In this document: piece by piece, positions 12,395-22,186 of the stretch
How positions within the stretch are numbered: the first letter of the stretch is position 1
How the letters are laid out: each line of letters starts with the position of its first letter
NCBI RefSeq assembly: GCF_000247695.1
Contig: NW_004624843.1
Location: 2,399,285-2,463,284 of the forward strand
DNA from: Heterocephalus glaber
Lineage: Eukaryota > Chordata > Mammalia > Rodentia > Bathyergidae
DNA: 64,000 nucleotides
Direction: 5' to 3'
Position numbers and translations under genes: made by a program
Notes under the pieces: generated by a model
What the model saw: only the letters and a program-made list of their open reading frames with translations
What the model was told of the DNA's origin: nothing
The model's database searches: none

Positions 12395-12515
12395 TGTAAA
12401 CTTTGAGATTGTGATCTCATGATGTTGCCCAGGATAGCCTCAAACTTGTGATCCTCTTGGTTCAGTCTCCTTAGAGGCTGAAGTTACAAGCATGGGACAC
12501 TATATTGTCAGGAAT
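12395..12515 (-). mobile_element. B1-type (7SL-derived) SINE monomer
   Basis: The plus strand reads ATGTTGCCCAGGATAGCCTC, then TGATCCTCTTGGTTCAGTCT, GAGGCTGAAGTTACAAGCAT: the antisense of a 7SL-derived B1 unit. It interrupts the antisense L1 at 12050-13150. It lacks a recognisable ID half. Diverged, so old. Confidence 0.7.
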
Positions 12516-12631
12516 CTCCATACTGTTTTCCATATATTGCACTAATTTACATTCCTGCGAAGAGTACATGAGTTCTCTTTTCTTCACATTCTCACCAACA
12601 CTTATCTTTTATCTTTTTAATAATAATCATT

Positions 12632-12973
12632 TGTGACAGTTAAGCTTAATGATCAACTTGATTGGCTTGGGAGCCACCTGAGGTATTAGCAAAGCACATT
12701 TCTGGATGTGTCTGGGTGAATCACGGAGGTGTGACCTGGAATACTATATATAGCCCCTGGCCACTTCCTTTTTGGCTTTGTTTCCCTACTCTGCTTCCCG
12801 GATGCCATGAATTAAGCAATTTTCCTCTGCTACCTCCTTTCTGCTATGATGTTTCTTCCTTAAAACCAGCCAACCACAAACTGAATCCCCCGAAACTGAG
12901 TGAAACTAAACCACTCCTCCTTGTTGTGGGTGCTAGGTATTATGTCTCGGTGATAGAACAGCCAAACTGTACA
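12632..12973 (+). repeat. ERVL/MaLR-type solo LTR, sense, with 5-bp duplication
   Basis: Starts TGTGACAGTTAAGC and ends AACTGTACA, fitting TG...CA LTR termini. A probable 5-base target duplication flanks it: TCATT at 12627-12631 and CCATT at 12974-12978 (one mismatch), as expected for ERVL elements. A TATA-like ACTATATATAGCCCC lies at about 12742-12756. The frame from 12662 (HISGCVWVNHGGVTW) parallels an antisense frame at 55102-55287 (HISGCVHMGCGGMTL), showing it is the same LTR family as the 54976-58018 element. It sits inside an older L1. Confidence 0.75.
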
Positions 12974-13269
12974 CCATTCTTGCTGGGATGAGGTGATTTC
13001 TTACTGTGGTTTTGATGTGCATTTTTCCAACGATTAATGACACTGAGCACTTTTTCACATACCTGTTGTCTATTTGCACGCCTTTAGAGAAATGTATTTA
13101 AGTCTACATATTCTTCCTTTTTAATCATATAAGTTGCCTCTTACTCAGTTGTTTCCTTTCCTATGCTCAAATTTCATTTTTATCCTATGGAATACTGGGC
13201 TGTAGGTTGAGAAGTTCTAAATAATATTAACGATCATGTGGATAATTATAATATAATGATAATAGGAAT

Positions 13270-13450
13270 AATTATATAGTGTGTTAAAAGCACAGGAATG
13301 TAGTGAGACTTCTTAAATTCTATCTTTACCTCCCCTGCTCACAGATTAACAGTCTGGAATTATGGAAATTATTTACTTCTCTGTATGTCAGTTAAGTCAC
13401 CTGTAAAAATATTCAACTGTTATTGAGTGGGACATTAGATGATCTATATT
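13270..13450 (+). repeat. MIR-like SINE remnant
   Basis: Order of AGATTAACAGTCTGGAATTA, TTACTTCTCTGTATGTCAGT, CACCTGTAAAAATATTCAA fits the MIR core and 3' part (ttacttctctgtgcctcagtttcctcatctgtaaaa). Strongly diverged; MIRs predate placental mammals. Confidence 0.4.
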
Positions 13451-14489
13451 GATATTTACTGCTCTTTTATTGATATTTCTATTTTTATTGGTGGTACAGC
13501 ATTTATCAGACACTTGGCCTTAAATCAAGGATACCAAGAAGTTTATCTTTAATATTCATAAATGTATGCAGGAGTCTTTAAAAAGAAACAAGGTATCTTG
13601 TTTAGCCCACTCTGATGTTAAGATTTTGCTATCCATGTAATCTTAGAATTCTCCTAAGAAAATTCAAATAAAACATGTAACTTTGAAGAATTTAATGAAG
13701 TTGAGAATCTGTCCATTGGTTTTTCAGTTTCTATAACCCAATTTGGTGAGATATTAGCAGTCTCACAAAAAAATATAACACAAAATCAATTTACAATGAA
13801 CAAGCATATGAAAATTATGTTTAACAATGGAAGTGACATCTGATTAATGTGGTAAAATTTCTCTAGTTTGCCCTAAGAGGTCTGGTTTGAATTCTGCAGA
13901 TTGCATTTGTTCCTATATTCCTGGTACCTGTTATGAATTTCCAGGCACATAACGGACATTAAACAGATATGCTTTCTCTTTTTGACTGATGATGAGAAAA
14001 AAATTATCATAGGATCAGTTATGATGTTATGATGTTCAACATCATAAGAACTAGAAGTACAGAGGATTGTGTTTTTGAGCTCTTTTCCAGGCAGAATTTA
14101 AAGGATGCTGAGTTTTAGTAAAGTTTATTGCTTTATTGATCAAAATAAAAGGAAGCCATGTAACTTTGTGGAATTTGTTTAAGATTCCACACATTCCCCT
14201 TAATAGGGACAGAATGTCTTGCCAGGACATATTGGATGGATATTTCTAACTTTTGCCTATTGTGGTGTTCTCAGCAGTCCCATTTTCATTTCTAAAGGAT
14301 ACTTCCTTTCTATGTATAAGGGTTGCATTCAAATCTCTCAATACTGTCACCATTTTATCTCTTTAATTTTTATTTTTTGCTATTATTCTTTACCCCTTTA
14401 TGATTCTTTCAGTTCATCACTCCGAAGACATTTTCTTTACTATATATTCAAATCTTCCAACATCTTATTTCAGCAGCCCTATACTGACA
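13451..14489. other. No recognised feature (AT-rich)
   Basis: No repeat family or coding homology recognised. The 91-residue open frame at 14219-14494 is hydrophobic and T-rich, as expected by chance from pyrimidine-rich DNA. Confidence 0.45.
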
Positions 14490-14640
14490 AATAGGTATTA
14501 GTGTCTCTAATTTATACCTTCAGAAATTGTCTCCTCAGGAAATTTCAGTAACCTGTCTGAAGTCATACAGCTCCTAAATATTGGTAGTAATAACTGTACT
14601 CAAAAACCAAGACATTTTTGTTAGACTGCACTATTTATGG
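14490..14640 (-). repeat. MIR SINE remnant
   Basis: Plus strand GGTATTAGTGTCTCTAATTT, then CAGTAACCTGTCTGAAGTCA, TACAGCTCCTAAATATTGG reads as antisense MIR (gaggttaagtaacttgcccaaggtcacacagctagtaa). Diverged but collinear. Confidence 0.55.
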
Positions 14641-14961
14641 TTGTTTACAAGTTGTATGTCATCAATGTCAGAAATGTGAAAATTCTCTCTTATTACTTAT
14701 TCTTTTATATAGAAACTTCCTAGTTCTCTATGGTAAAATGTAGAAGAATTAACATGAAGAAACTGGCTAACTATGCATTGACCTATCATATTTCTAAGAC
14801 AGTACCTACCACCTTGTTGCCTTTTCTATGAGTTTAAATCTTCCCCATCTAACATCTCTAAGTACATTGTTAATGCCTCAGAGTTTACTAGATGCAGAAC
14901 TAGACTGATATTAAGTAATCCTACAAGAGAATGATATACAAAGGTATGACCAAGATATATG

Positions 14962-15235
14962 GTAAAAATTTAAATTAAAACATTATAATTATTACATTAA
15001 AAGACACATTGCCATTAATCCTCAAAATATTCTCCTTTGCTTCAAATATTCATCCCATCATTCTTGTCACTTTCTGGAGCAGTTCTGGAACTCTTCTTTC
15101 ATGACTGTCTTTATGAGATGTGATAAAAAATACAGTGAATGTTACTCTTAAGTGCCATCCAACAGAAAGGCAGGGTTGTAAAAACATTACAGTGTGTCCT
15201 CATTCACATTATTCACCAAACCTAATACCATGCAT
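14962..15235 (-). mobile_element. Mariner transposase C-terminal remnant, first of an inverted pair
   Basis: On the minus strand the sequence encodes a degraded mariner C-terminus: a QNCSRKWQ-like stretch followed by GEYFEG, then an AT-rich tail. C-terminal 'F..C..KW..R..KC....GEYFEGD' is a mariner-family hallmark. A second copy follows in the opposite orientation at 15236-15480, and a third on the minus strand lies at 32345-32640. Only remnants remain and no catalytic region is present. Confidence 0.7.
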
Positions 15236-15480
15236 GTTCTGGCTCTTCCTTACATTAAAATGACCATGAAAGCTAAGCATTTTGAATAGCTTCAGATATG
15301 GTGGTAGCCATGGCAGTGCAACTAAGGGCACTGATGAAAGAGAACTTCCAGAGCTACTGCAGAAAGTGGCAAGAACTATGAAGTATGTTCAAGTGAGGGG
15401 GAGTATTCTGAGAGTGATTCATGGTGATCTGTCTTTTATTATAATTTTCTAAAATTTAAACAGTCCCTGTATTTTCGATC
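15236..15480 (+). mobile_element. Mariner transposase C-terminal remnant, second of an inverted pair
   Basis: The plus strand gives LKMTMKAKHFE in one frame, then SEGEYSESD shortly before an AT-rich 3' tail, matching the mariner C-terminal order. The last roughly 75 bases are an imperfect inverted repeat of 14965-15045. With the previous entry this makes a head-to-head arrangement about 520 bp long. Confidence 0.7.
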
Positions 15481-16549
15481 ACACATTTTTTCGAAACGAG
15501 ATGCACTTGGGATCCTTTGTGGCACACAAGTGGTCTCTCTGTGAATAAATCCTAGGAAGAGGTTTGCTTGCTGAGTGTAAAACCGGGCAAGGAAGACTGG
15601 CAGATTGACTCAAATCTACTAACCTCTCATATTATGCACACTCTAGTGATGAGATTAGAACATAGGCATGTAGCTAAACTGTGTTTTTTTAAAAATTAAG
15701 ATTGAAAATTCCTCTCAATTCCTGCTGTGTTTTAAGGAAACATTTTTTACTTAACAGGTTTCTTAGGGTTATCTAAGGTCCTTTGCTTTGTATTCATTTA
15801 ATAGTTTCATTCTCAAAAATTTTAGAACACCTTCTTTGACCAAGGGTTTACAGGTATGTAATATATAATTTCTGCAATCATGCATATATTATTTATTCAG
15901 TGAACACTGTGGGGACCTTCTATTCATAAGGCTCAAACTTAAATAGTTTCTCTGTATGTTTGTCTTTGAGGAGTTCAGTGGTGAAGAAATGAAATGCAAG
16001 GAAATAATTACAAACTAATGAGGAAAATTCTATTATTTGGATGGTTCATGTAGTAAGGGAGTTATAGCTAATGAAATCTGTGGCTAGAGTTGAGAGAGTC
16101 AATTATTTTATACAAACTTTATGATTATATTGATTTCAATTTAGTGAATTGAAAATGCATGTCAAAATAAACATAAAACTCAAGAGTTTTTGCGCATTAA
16201 CAAATGTTTTAGAACACAAGAAATTTAGTAGACAAAATAAACTATCCTTTAGTTTCAAAGAAACATGTATTTCAAATATAACTCAGACTTAATGACAAAA
16301 CAGCACTGGAGGATGGTTAGAATATAGGGTTGATTTTGTGGTTTTTCTCTCTGTCCTTTCTTCCTTGTTTTAGGTGATATTTTCTGTTATTTCCAACAAG
16401 TGGTTGCATCATCCACACTTAAAGAACTGAAGTTCTATCACTTAAGAATGATGTTGAAGTTCTGTCACTTAATTAACTCTACTACTGTGCTTGAGGTCAG
16501 CCCACTGCTTATTCTGTTTTCCTTATATCCAAGGGAGGTTCTCCAGGGC
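15481..16549. other. No recognised feature
   Basis: AT-rich sequence without a nameable repeat or homologous coding frame. Confidence 0.45.
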
Positions 16550-16690
16550 AGAGCTTCCCAAACTTTAATGTGCAGAAAGTTTACTAGAAGATGAGAATAA
16601 TATCCCCAGACCTTCTGAGTCAAATGGCATTTTAATCAGATCCCACGTAATTCACAGGAGTTTGAAAAATGCTGATTTAGAGCAATGTTT
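16550..16690 (+). repeat. MER5-like (hAT-Charlie) DNA transposon remnant
   Basis: CAGAGCTTCCCAAACTTTAA start, CCCAGACCTTCTGAGTCAAA middle and GGAGTTTGAAAAATGCTGA end match the plan of MER5A-type non-autonomous hAT elements (terminal 'gttctcaaactttg', central 'gattctgattcagta'). Followed directly by a second copy. Confidence 0.6.
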
Positions 16691-16800
16691 CTCAGCTCTC
16701 ACTTTCAAAGGAATTATCCAGCACACTTTTGAAAAATGATGCCCAGACCCCACTCACAATGACATTAGAATTGTGGAGTGGGGTTGGGGAGCTCTGGACT
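16691..16800 (+). repeat. Second MER5-like remnant, adjacent
   Basis: TTTCTCAGCTCTCACTTTCA start and GATGCCCAGACCCCACTC middle repeat the MER5-like plan directly after the previous copy. The outer end is lost. Confidence 0.5.
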
Positions 16801-17771
16801 AATTTAGTATGTATTTTTTTGTTTACACATCACATGATTCATTTATATCAAATGACCAGTGCAATGAATGCTCGGCACCAACTGCAAGAACAAGGTTAAA
16901 GTTCCAGAAAGAGGCTTGAATAAAAAGAAAATTAGTAACTTTCATAAAATTGGGCATCTGGAGGCATCAGGTAAAACAGCAACAACATGAACAAATAAAA
17001 GAAAATGAGAAGCCAATATCTGCAAATTGAAGGAAGCATTATATCTGAATTTAAGGTAAATAGCAAGTGTTACTTCTAGTATAAGTATGGTCTGATTCTA
17101 AAGCAATGTATTCTGAAATTCTAATTTAACTGGATGTTCCATATTTTTATTTGCTAAATCTAATTATACTTGGCTTAGTGTTGCTTTGGTTGAAAGTAGC
17201 TTTAGAGCATTGAATGTTATTTTCTGTGGACTGTTTTAACACAGCAAAGTTTCTATCAACACATCCCACACACTGTATTTGCCATTGCAACATGACCTCA
17301 AATTCCAGCCAATACCATTAAAAATATAACAATGGAGTTAGAATTCTAGAAGGGCTGCTATTCCTGGGAAAAGTAGCAGGAGTGGGATTTGGGGTCACTT
17401 CACACAAGTAAGGGGCTCATATATTGGGGCATGATTGGAAGAGCTCCTCACAGAAGTGTGTGCCAACTGATCCCATAAATAAGAAACCCTAAAGGAGGAG
17501 GGATGTCCACAAAGACTTTCTAGGAAACTCCTGCACACTATGAGGTCCCTTATGAAACCTGTTGTCATCTTGTTAGTGAATTATTGGATTTCAATACTTC
17601 CAGATTCATACTGGTTTTATTTTCTTTCCTTTTCTTTTCTCTTTCTTTTCTTTTCATTTTAACATTTCTTTGGGTAACAGCGAGCATAGCCAGACTGCCA
17701 AGGAACAGCTACTTTGGAAATGAACAGACCATCCCATCTAGGACAGTTTAACTGTTAACCAAATGATCTTG
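16801..17771. other. No recognised gene; short TTTTC-rich tract
   Basis: A pyrimidine tract of imperfect TTTTC units lies at about 17619-17660. Otherwise I see no nameable repeat and no coding homology. Confidence 0.45.
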
Positions 17772-18210
17772 TGTTAGCCAGATTTCCATCACTGTAACAA
17801 AATACCTCATGTAAACACCTTAAAGGGGAAAAGGACTCCTGGTTTCAGCAGTTTAGACCATGGTCATTTGGCTCCATTGCTTTTGGTCCATGATGAGGTA
17901 GAGTATCATGGCAGGGGGGATAGGAGAGAGCATGCGTATGTGACGGAGTGAGGAACTCACCTTATAGCAGACAGGAGGTACAGAAAGAGTGTTTCTGGAG
18001 GACTTCCTCCTTCATTGTTTATTCCTTCCAGGCTCCCAGACAATTGGATGGTGCTGCCAACATTCAAGGTGGGTCTCCCCTTCAGTGTGCTGCTCCACAT
18101 GCCAATCAACTCTGGAAAAATACCCTCAGAGATAAATCCAGAAATGTGCTTTACTACTTTCCTAGGCATTTTTCAACCCAGTGAAATTCACATCAAGATT
18201 AACTATCATA
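17772..18210 (-). repeat. ERVL-MaLR LTR
   Basis: The plus strand runs from TGTTAGCCAGATTTCC to GATTAACTATCATA, the antisense of an LTR with TG start and CA-like end. Expected internal landmarks are present (TTAGACCATGGTCATTTGGC, TATCATGGCAGGGGGGA). The flanking five bases (TCTTG left, GACCA right) do not match, so the target duplication is lost or the edges are off. Open frames of 60-80 residues on both strands lie wholly inside it and are not genes. Confidence 0.75.
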
Positions 18211-18501
18211 GACCATCGGAAGGTGAAGATGAATGAGGCCCAAGCCTGTTGTGCTTTAAAACCATTACCACAAACCTGAAGAGCTCACATAATTACAAGT
18301 TCTGTGAGCATACAGGTTTTGTTATAAAGGATTCTAAGAAAGCGCTTGGATCAAACCTACATTATGTGCCTATGCTAAATTAATCCATAAACTCCTATTA
18401 GAAATTGAATTATTAGTTAATTGAGCATGTGGAGCTATCCAGTTTACAAGAAACTAGAGTTTTTGAGAAGAAATAACAATAATAGCAGATATGTCCAGCT
18501 T
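18211..18501. other. No recognised feature
   Basis: Short unassigned spacer between an LTR and a truncated SINE. Confidence 0.4.
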
Positions 18502-18560
18502 TTTATTTTATTTATTTTTTTATTTTTGGTACTGGGGAACCAAACTCAGGACTTTGCACT
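18502..18560 (-). repeat. Truncated ID-like SINE (3' half)
   Basis: T-rich run, then GGTACTGGGGAACCAAACTC and AGGACTTTGCACT: antisense of the B-box half of an ID-like SINE with its A-rich tail. The A-box half is missing. Confidence 0.6.
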
Positions 18561-19069
18561 TTTTATTTTATTTTTTAACATCCATCAGTATTCAGGGCCT
18601 TTGCTCTTTCCCAGTGGGTCGGGTCAGATACAGCTGTCAGTATGGGACTATTAGTTCAGGATTTGATTTTAATTACATTTTTAATTTTGGTATACATTTA
18701 GATTTAGGGTCACAAAAATAATATGAGGAGTTCTGTGTACCTTTCACCCAATTCTTCCTAATCTTACATACTTATCTTAAAAGCCACTATTGATTGATCG
18801 GTACTAAATAAACTCCAGATTTTTCTTAGATTTTACTGGTAATCCTATTAATGTTCCTTTTCTGTGTTGGAATGCACTTCAATTTAGAATATCACATAGA
18901 ATTTAAGGTCCAGACTTTTCCTACAAATGCTGGAGTAATTCAAGCTGGATTGTACCACAGACACACAAAAAATTATTGAGACATTGAAACTATGCACTAG
19001 GGTGGGATACAGCTAGATTTCTATTTTGGTTTAAAGCATTTCTTTAAACCAGAGAAGAATTGTTTTGCT
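18561..19069. other. No recognised feature
   Basis: No nameable repeat. Open frames of 75-78 residues here overlap the T-rich SINE tail and are not convincing. Confidence 0.4.
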
Positions 19070-19210
19070 CAGTTGTTCTCAAACTTGGATGCATCCTGAA
19101 TCCTGAAACATTAAGTAATGTTGATGTGCCCAGACACGCTGACTTAATTGGTATGAGGTGTAAACTTGGAATCTACATTTATGAGAATTCAGGTTCCAAA
19201 TGGAGAATTC
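19070..19210 (+). repeat. MER5-like hAT remnant
   Basis: CAGTTGTTCTCAAACTTGGA start, TGATGTGCCCAGACACGCTG middle and TTAATTGGTATGAGGTGTAA fit MER5A/B order (gttctcaaacttgg, gatttaattggtctg). The 75-residue frame here is not a gene. Confidence 0.6.
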
Positions 19211-19404
19211 ACCAGAGGGTGCAGTATGGTTCACCCCATACTATGTGGACGGAAATCTTGAAGCTTCCTCTGAATGTATGTGCTTAATGGTGCTTTGCAG
19301 GACTGAGGAGTAAAGATTCTACTGCAGTTGAGCTCAGGAGAGAAAACCAAAGACAGCTGCAGTTTATGGACTTGAAGTGGAAATGAAACATCCTAGAGTA
19401 GATA

Positions 19405-19857
19405 CATATATAAGTTTCCTAATTACCACAAATTCAGTGGCTTAAAACAACACAAACTTATTGGCCATCAGAAGTCTAAGATGTGTCTCTCTGGGTTAAG
19501 ATGTTAGGAGATGTTGGGAGAGTGGCCCTCATGGGGGCTTCAGAGTAGAACTCATCTCGCCTTTCTCATCTTCCAGAGACCACCTGCATCCCTTGGCCCT
19601 GACCCTGTCTTACACTGCCTACATTTCATCTTCCATGCTTGTTTCTCTTTCTCTAATTTTCCTGCCTCTTTCCTTCTCTTATAAGAGCCCTTGTGATCAC
19701 ATTGGGTTTATTCAGATAACCCAGCATAATCTTCCCAAGTCAAGATCTTTGAATTAGTCACAATGAAAAGTACCTTTATTCTGAGTAAGTTCGCATAGTC
19801 AAAGTTTTCAAAGAATAATACACGTATCTTTGGAGGACTATTATTTTGTCTACCACA
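19405..19857 (-). repeat. MLT1-like MaLR LTR
   Basis: The plus strand follows antisense MLT1 order from TTACCACAAATTCAGTGGCT through CATCAGAAGTCTAAGATGTG, GAGCCCTTGTGATCACATTG and CAGATAACCCAGCATAATC to TTTGGAGGACTATT and TGTCTACCACA. The length of about 450 is near full size for this class. The 154-residue minus-strand frame (19708-20172) overlaps it and is not a gene. Confidence 0.8.
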
Positions 19858-20131
19858 CTTAGGGAACCAGAAATACAGCTGATTTTTTGAAAGATTCTGA
19901 GTGGGCAGAGTCTTTGTGGCTAGGAATATGGATGCCAAGAGGCTATTATTTATACTAAATTGCTTCCAAGGGATCAAGGGAATTGCAAATCCAATGTTGT
20001 GCCCTCTGAGAAATCTATTCCCTGACATTTCACAAACCTGAGTAACAAAGAAGTACCCACTTTTGCTAGGAGCCTGCATTTTAGACAGTTTTGTTCCAAA
20101 GTGTGTTTTCCTTGCTGTCACATATGCCTTC
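19858..20131. other. Unassigned spacer with a block repeated at 21711
   Basis: No family recognised. The last 55 bases (about 20077-20131) closely resemble 21711-21766; see findings. Confidence 0.45.
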
Positions 20132-20688
20132 AGTAGTATATAATTCATGGTTCTCCAGAGAGCTAGAACCAATAGAAAGGGGATGGTCGAGGGGAGAGAG
20201 GGAGTTTATAAGAGAATTGGCTTACATGATGATGGAGGGTGAGAAGTCCTACAATGAGCTACCTACAATCTGGAAAACAAAGGAGTCTGGAAACATGGCT
20301 CATTCTAACCCTCAGGAACTTAAAACTAGCTAGCTAATGGTGCAACTCTCAGTCCAAGGAAAAAGACCTGAGAACATAGAGGTGTGTCTGGTAAGATGGC
20401 ATAAGATCTGGGTCCAAAAGCCAAAGAACTGGAATTCTTACCACCAGAGGAAGTAGAAGCAGGATATCCCAGCTACAGAAGAATGAGAGACCAAATTCAC
20501 CTTCTCTCTGCCTTTTCTTCTTTTGGGACCCTCCGCTCATTGAATGGTCCTTGTGGACACTGGATGAGGGCAGATCTTTGTTCTCACTCAATTTGCTGAT
20601 TTAAATGCTAATCTTTACAAGAAACACCCTCACCAGCAATAAAGCCTTACCAGCTATGTTAGTCAAGTAAACACAAAATTCACTATCA
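20132..20688 (-). repeat. ERVL-class LTR, antisense
   Basis: Opens with GGTTCTCCAGAGAGCTAGAA, AGAATTGGCTTACATGATGA and GAGAAGTCCTAC, and ends AGTCAAGTAAACACAAAATT then CACTATCA. This is the antisense of an LTR whose sense start resembles 'tgatggttaattttatgtgtcaactt' and whose end is 'ctggagaaccctgac'. I recognise the class but not the exact subfamily. Frames inside it are not genes. Confidence 0.6.
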
Positions 20689-21434
20689 GAATTAGCAATT
20701 GGGGAGCAGTGGATTATAATGACTGATTTAATTTACTTGACCCTGGGACAAAAATAGTTAACAGTGGAATAAATCTTGGGTTGGCTTAAATCAACCAGCC
20801 TTCCAGTTTGTACTAGAGGTAGGATGGGGCCAAGTCGTCCTGAATCATATGAACAACAATGCGATTCTCCAGGAAACTTCAGAAGGAGTAATCAGTGTCT
20901 ATTACAGCAAAAACAGCTCCATGCTGAATTTACCTCAAATAGCTGTACTCCTCTTGCTTCCTAGATGGACAGAAAAGGCAAACAATTCATTTAAATAGAG
21001 CTGCTACCATTATGGATCATGCTAAAGTTAGTCTAGATATTAGATTTTTAGTATGAATTTAAAATAGGTAGACTTTATATCGCATGAATTATTTCATACT
21101 AACATGTACAGTATTTACCTTGGATTTGGAAACAACAGCTGTATTTCCATCTTAGTGTTTTCACATGGCTCCACTGCCAACAGTGGTTCAAAGCATAGCC
21201 CTTCCTGTCCCAGTGAACACAGCTAGTTAAGTGTGCAACATTATTTCATACTTCATTTAAACCTTCTACTGTGGTTTCATATACACTTAGGGAAACTCAC
21301 GGTATTCAAATTGAAAATAGAAATCAACAAGAACCAAGACTAAGGCTTTGTTTTGTTTCATTTCTAGTACTGTAATCTGAACTCCTTCAGAAAATTTAAG
21401 TTTCAGATGTGAAGGTCACAGGGACATTTTTTCT
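20689..21434. other. No recognised feature
   Basis: Mixed-composition DNA with no nameable repeat. The 62-residue frame at 20776-20964 has no homology I recognise. Confidence 0.4.
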
Positions 21435-21625
21435 TTTGCTTTTGCTATACTGGTAAAGGAACCCATGCCTTCACAATGAGCTACCACCCAAGCCATTCCC
21501 CCTTTTTTTGAGGCAGGGTCTCACTAAGTTATTACATAGCCCAGGCTTGATTTGGATCTGTAATCCTCCTGCCCTCCTCCATGCTGGTATCATAATTATG
21601 CATCACCATTCCTGGCTTGATCACA
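21435..21625 (-). mobile_element. B1-dID dimeric SINE, antisense
   Basis: The plus strand shows the ID half first (GGTAAAGGAACCCATGCCTT, CACAATGAGCTACCACCCAA), an A-rich linker read as CCCCCTTTTTTTG, then the B1 half (AGGCAGGGTCTCACTAAGTT, AGCCCAGGCTTGATTTGGAT, GTAATCCTCCTGCCC). Order and linker match the B1-dID at 4683 in reverse. Confidence 0.8.
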
Positions 21626-21776
21626 AGTATTCTTGATTTCTGGGAAGCATAAAAAGTAAAATTTATCAGCTAGGATCAAATTGGCTCCTCTGCTGAGAGT
21701 CTGAATGCTATCATTTTTAGACAGCTTTGTCCTAAAGTTTGTTTTTCTTGCTGCCGCAATTTGCTTCCACTGGCCT

Positions 21777-22186
21777 TCTTAGTCACTTTCTTATTGTTGA
21801 GATATAAAACCCAACACCTGTAACTTTTTTAAAGGAGGAGAGGTTTATTTTGGCTCATGGTTTCAGTCCATGGTTAGCTGGCTCCAAGGCAGAAACAGGA
21901 TGGCAGAAGGGCATAACAAAGGAAAAGCTGCTCACATCATGGCATCCAGGAAGCAGACAGAAAAAGGAGGAGCCAGGGTGAGAGATATACCTTTCCTGGC
22001 CACATCTTCAGTAACCTTCCAAGTATGATCACATCCCCTCAGCCAACAGCACACTCAGCTGGAAAATACACCTGTGAATGAATCCACTGGTGAGAATATC
22101 AACCTCATGATAAAATCACCTCCCAAAACACCCACATCTGGGTGCATAAGAATTTGGGGGTGAAATTCTAGATCTGAACCATAATA
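21777..22186 (-). repeat. ERVL-MaLR 3' LTR
   Basis: Antisense MaLR plan: TTAGTCACTTTCTTATTG, GGAGGAGAGGTTTATTTTGG, CAGTCCATGGTTAGCTGGC, GGCATCCAGGAAGCAGACAG, GAACCATAATA. It runs straight into MaLR-type internal sequence, so it is the 3' LTR of a truncated element rather than a solo LTR. Confidence 0.8.

Larger units (their letters stand above)
12050..13150 (-). repeat. Old L1 ORF2 3' part, interrupted twice
   Basis: Antisense L1 landmarks appear in order: TTATTTCACTTAGCATAA, TTTTTATGGCTAACTAGTAT, TATACCCAGTTGTAAGG, CCATACTGTTTTCCATA, ATTCCTGCGAAGAGTAC, GTGGTTTTGATGTGCATTTT. A B1 (12395-12515) and an LTR (12632-12973) are inserted into it. Removing both restores the collinear L1 order, so the L1 is the oldest of the three. 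No intact reading frame survives. Confidence 0.85.

Noticed and set aside
19708..20172. 154-residue minus-strand open frame
   Set aside because: Overlaps an MLT1-like LTR and unassigned spacer; no domain or homology recognised.
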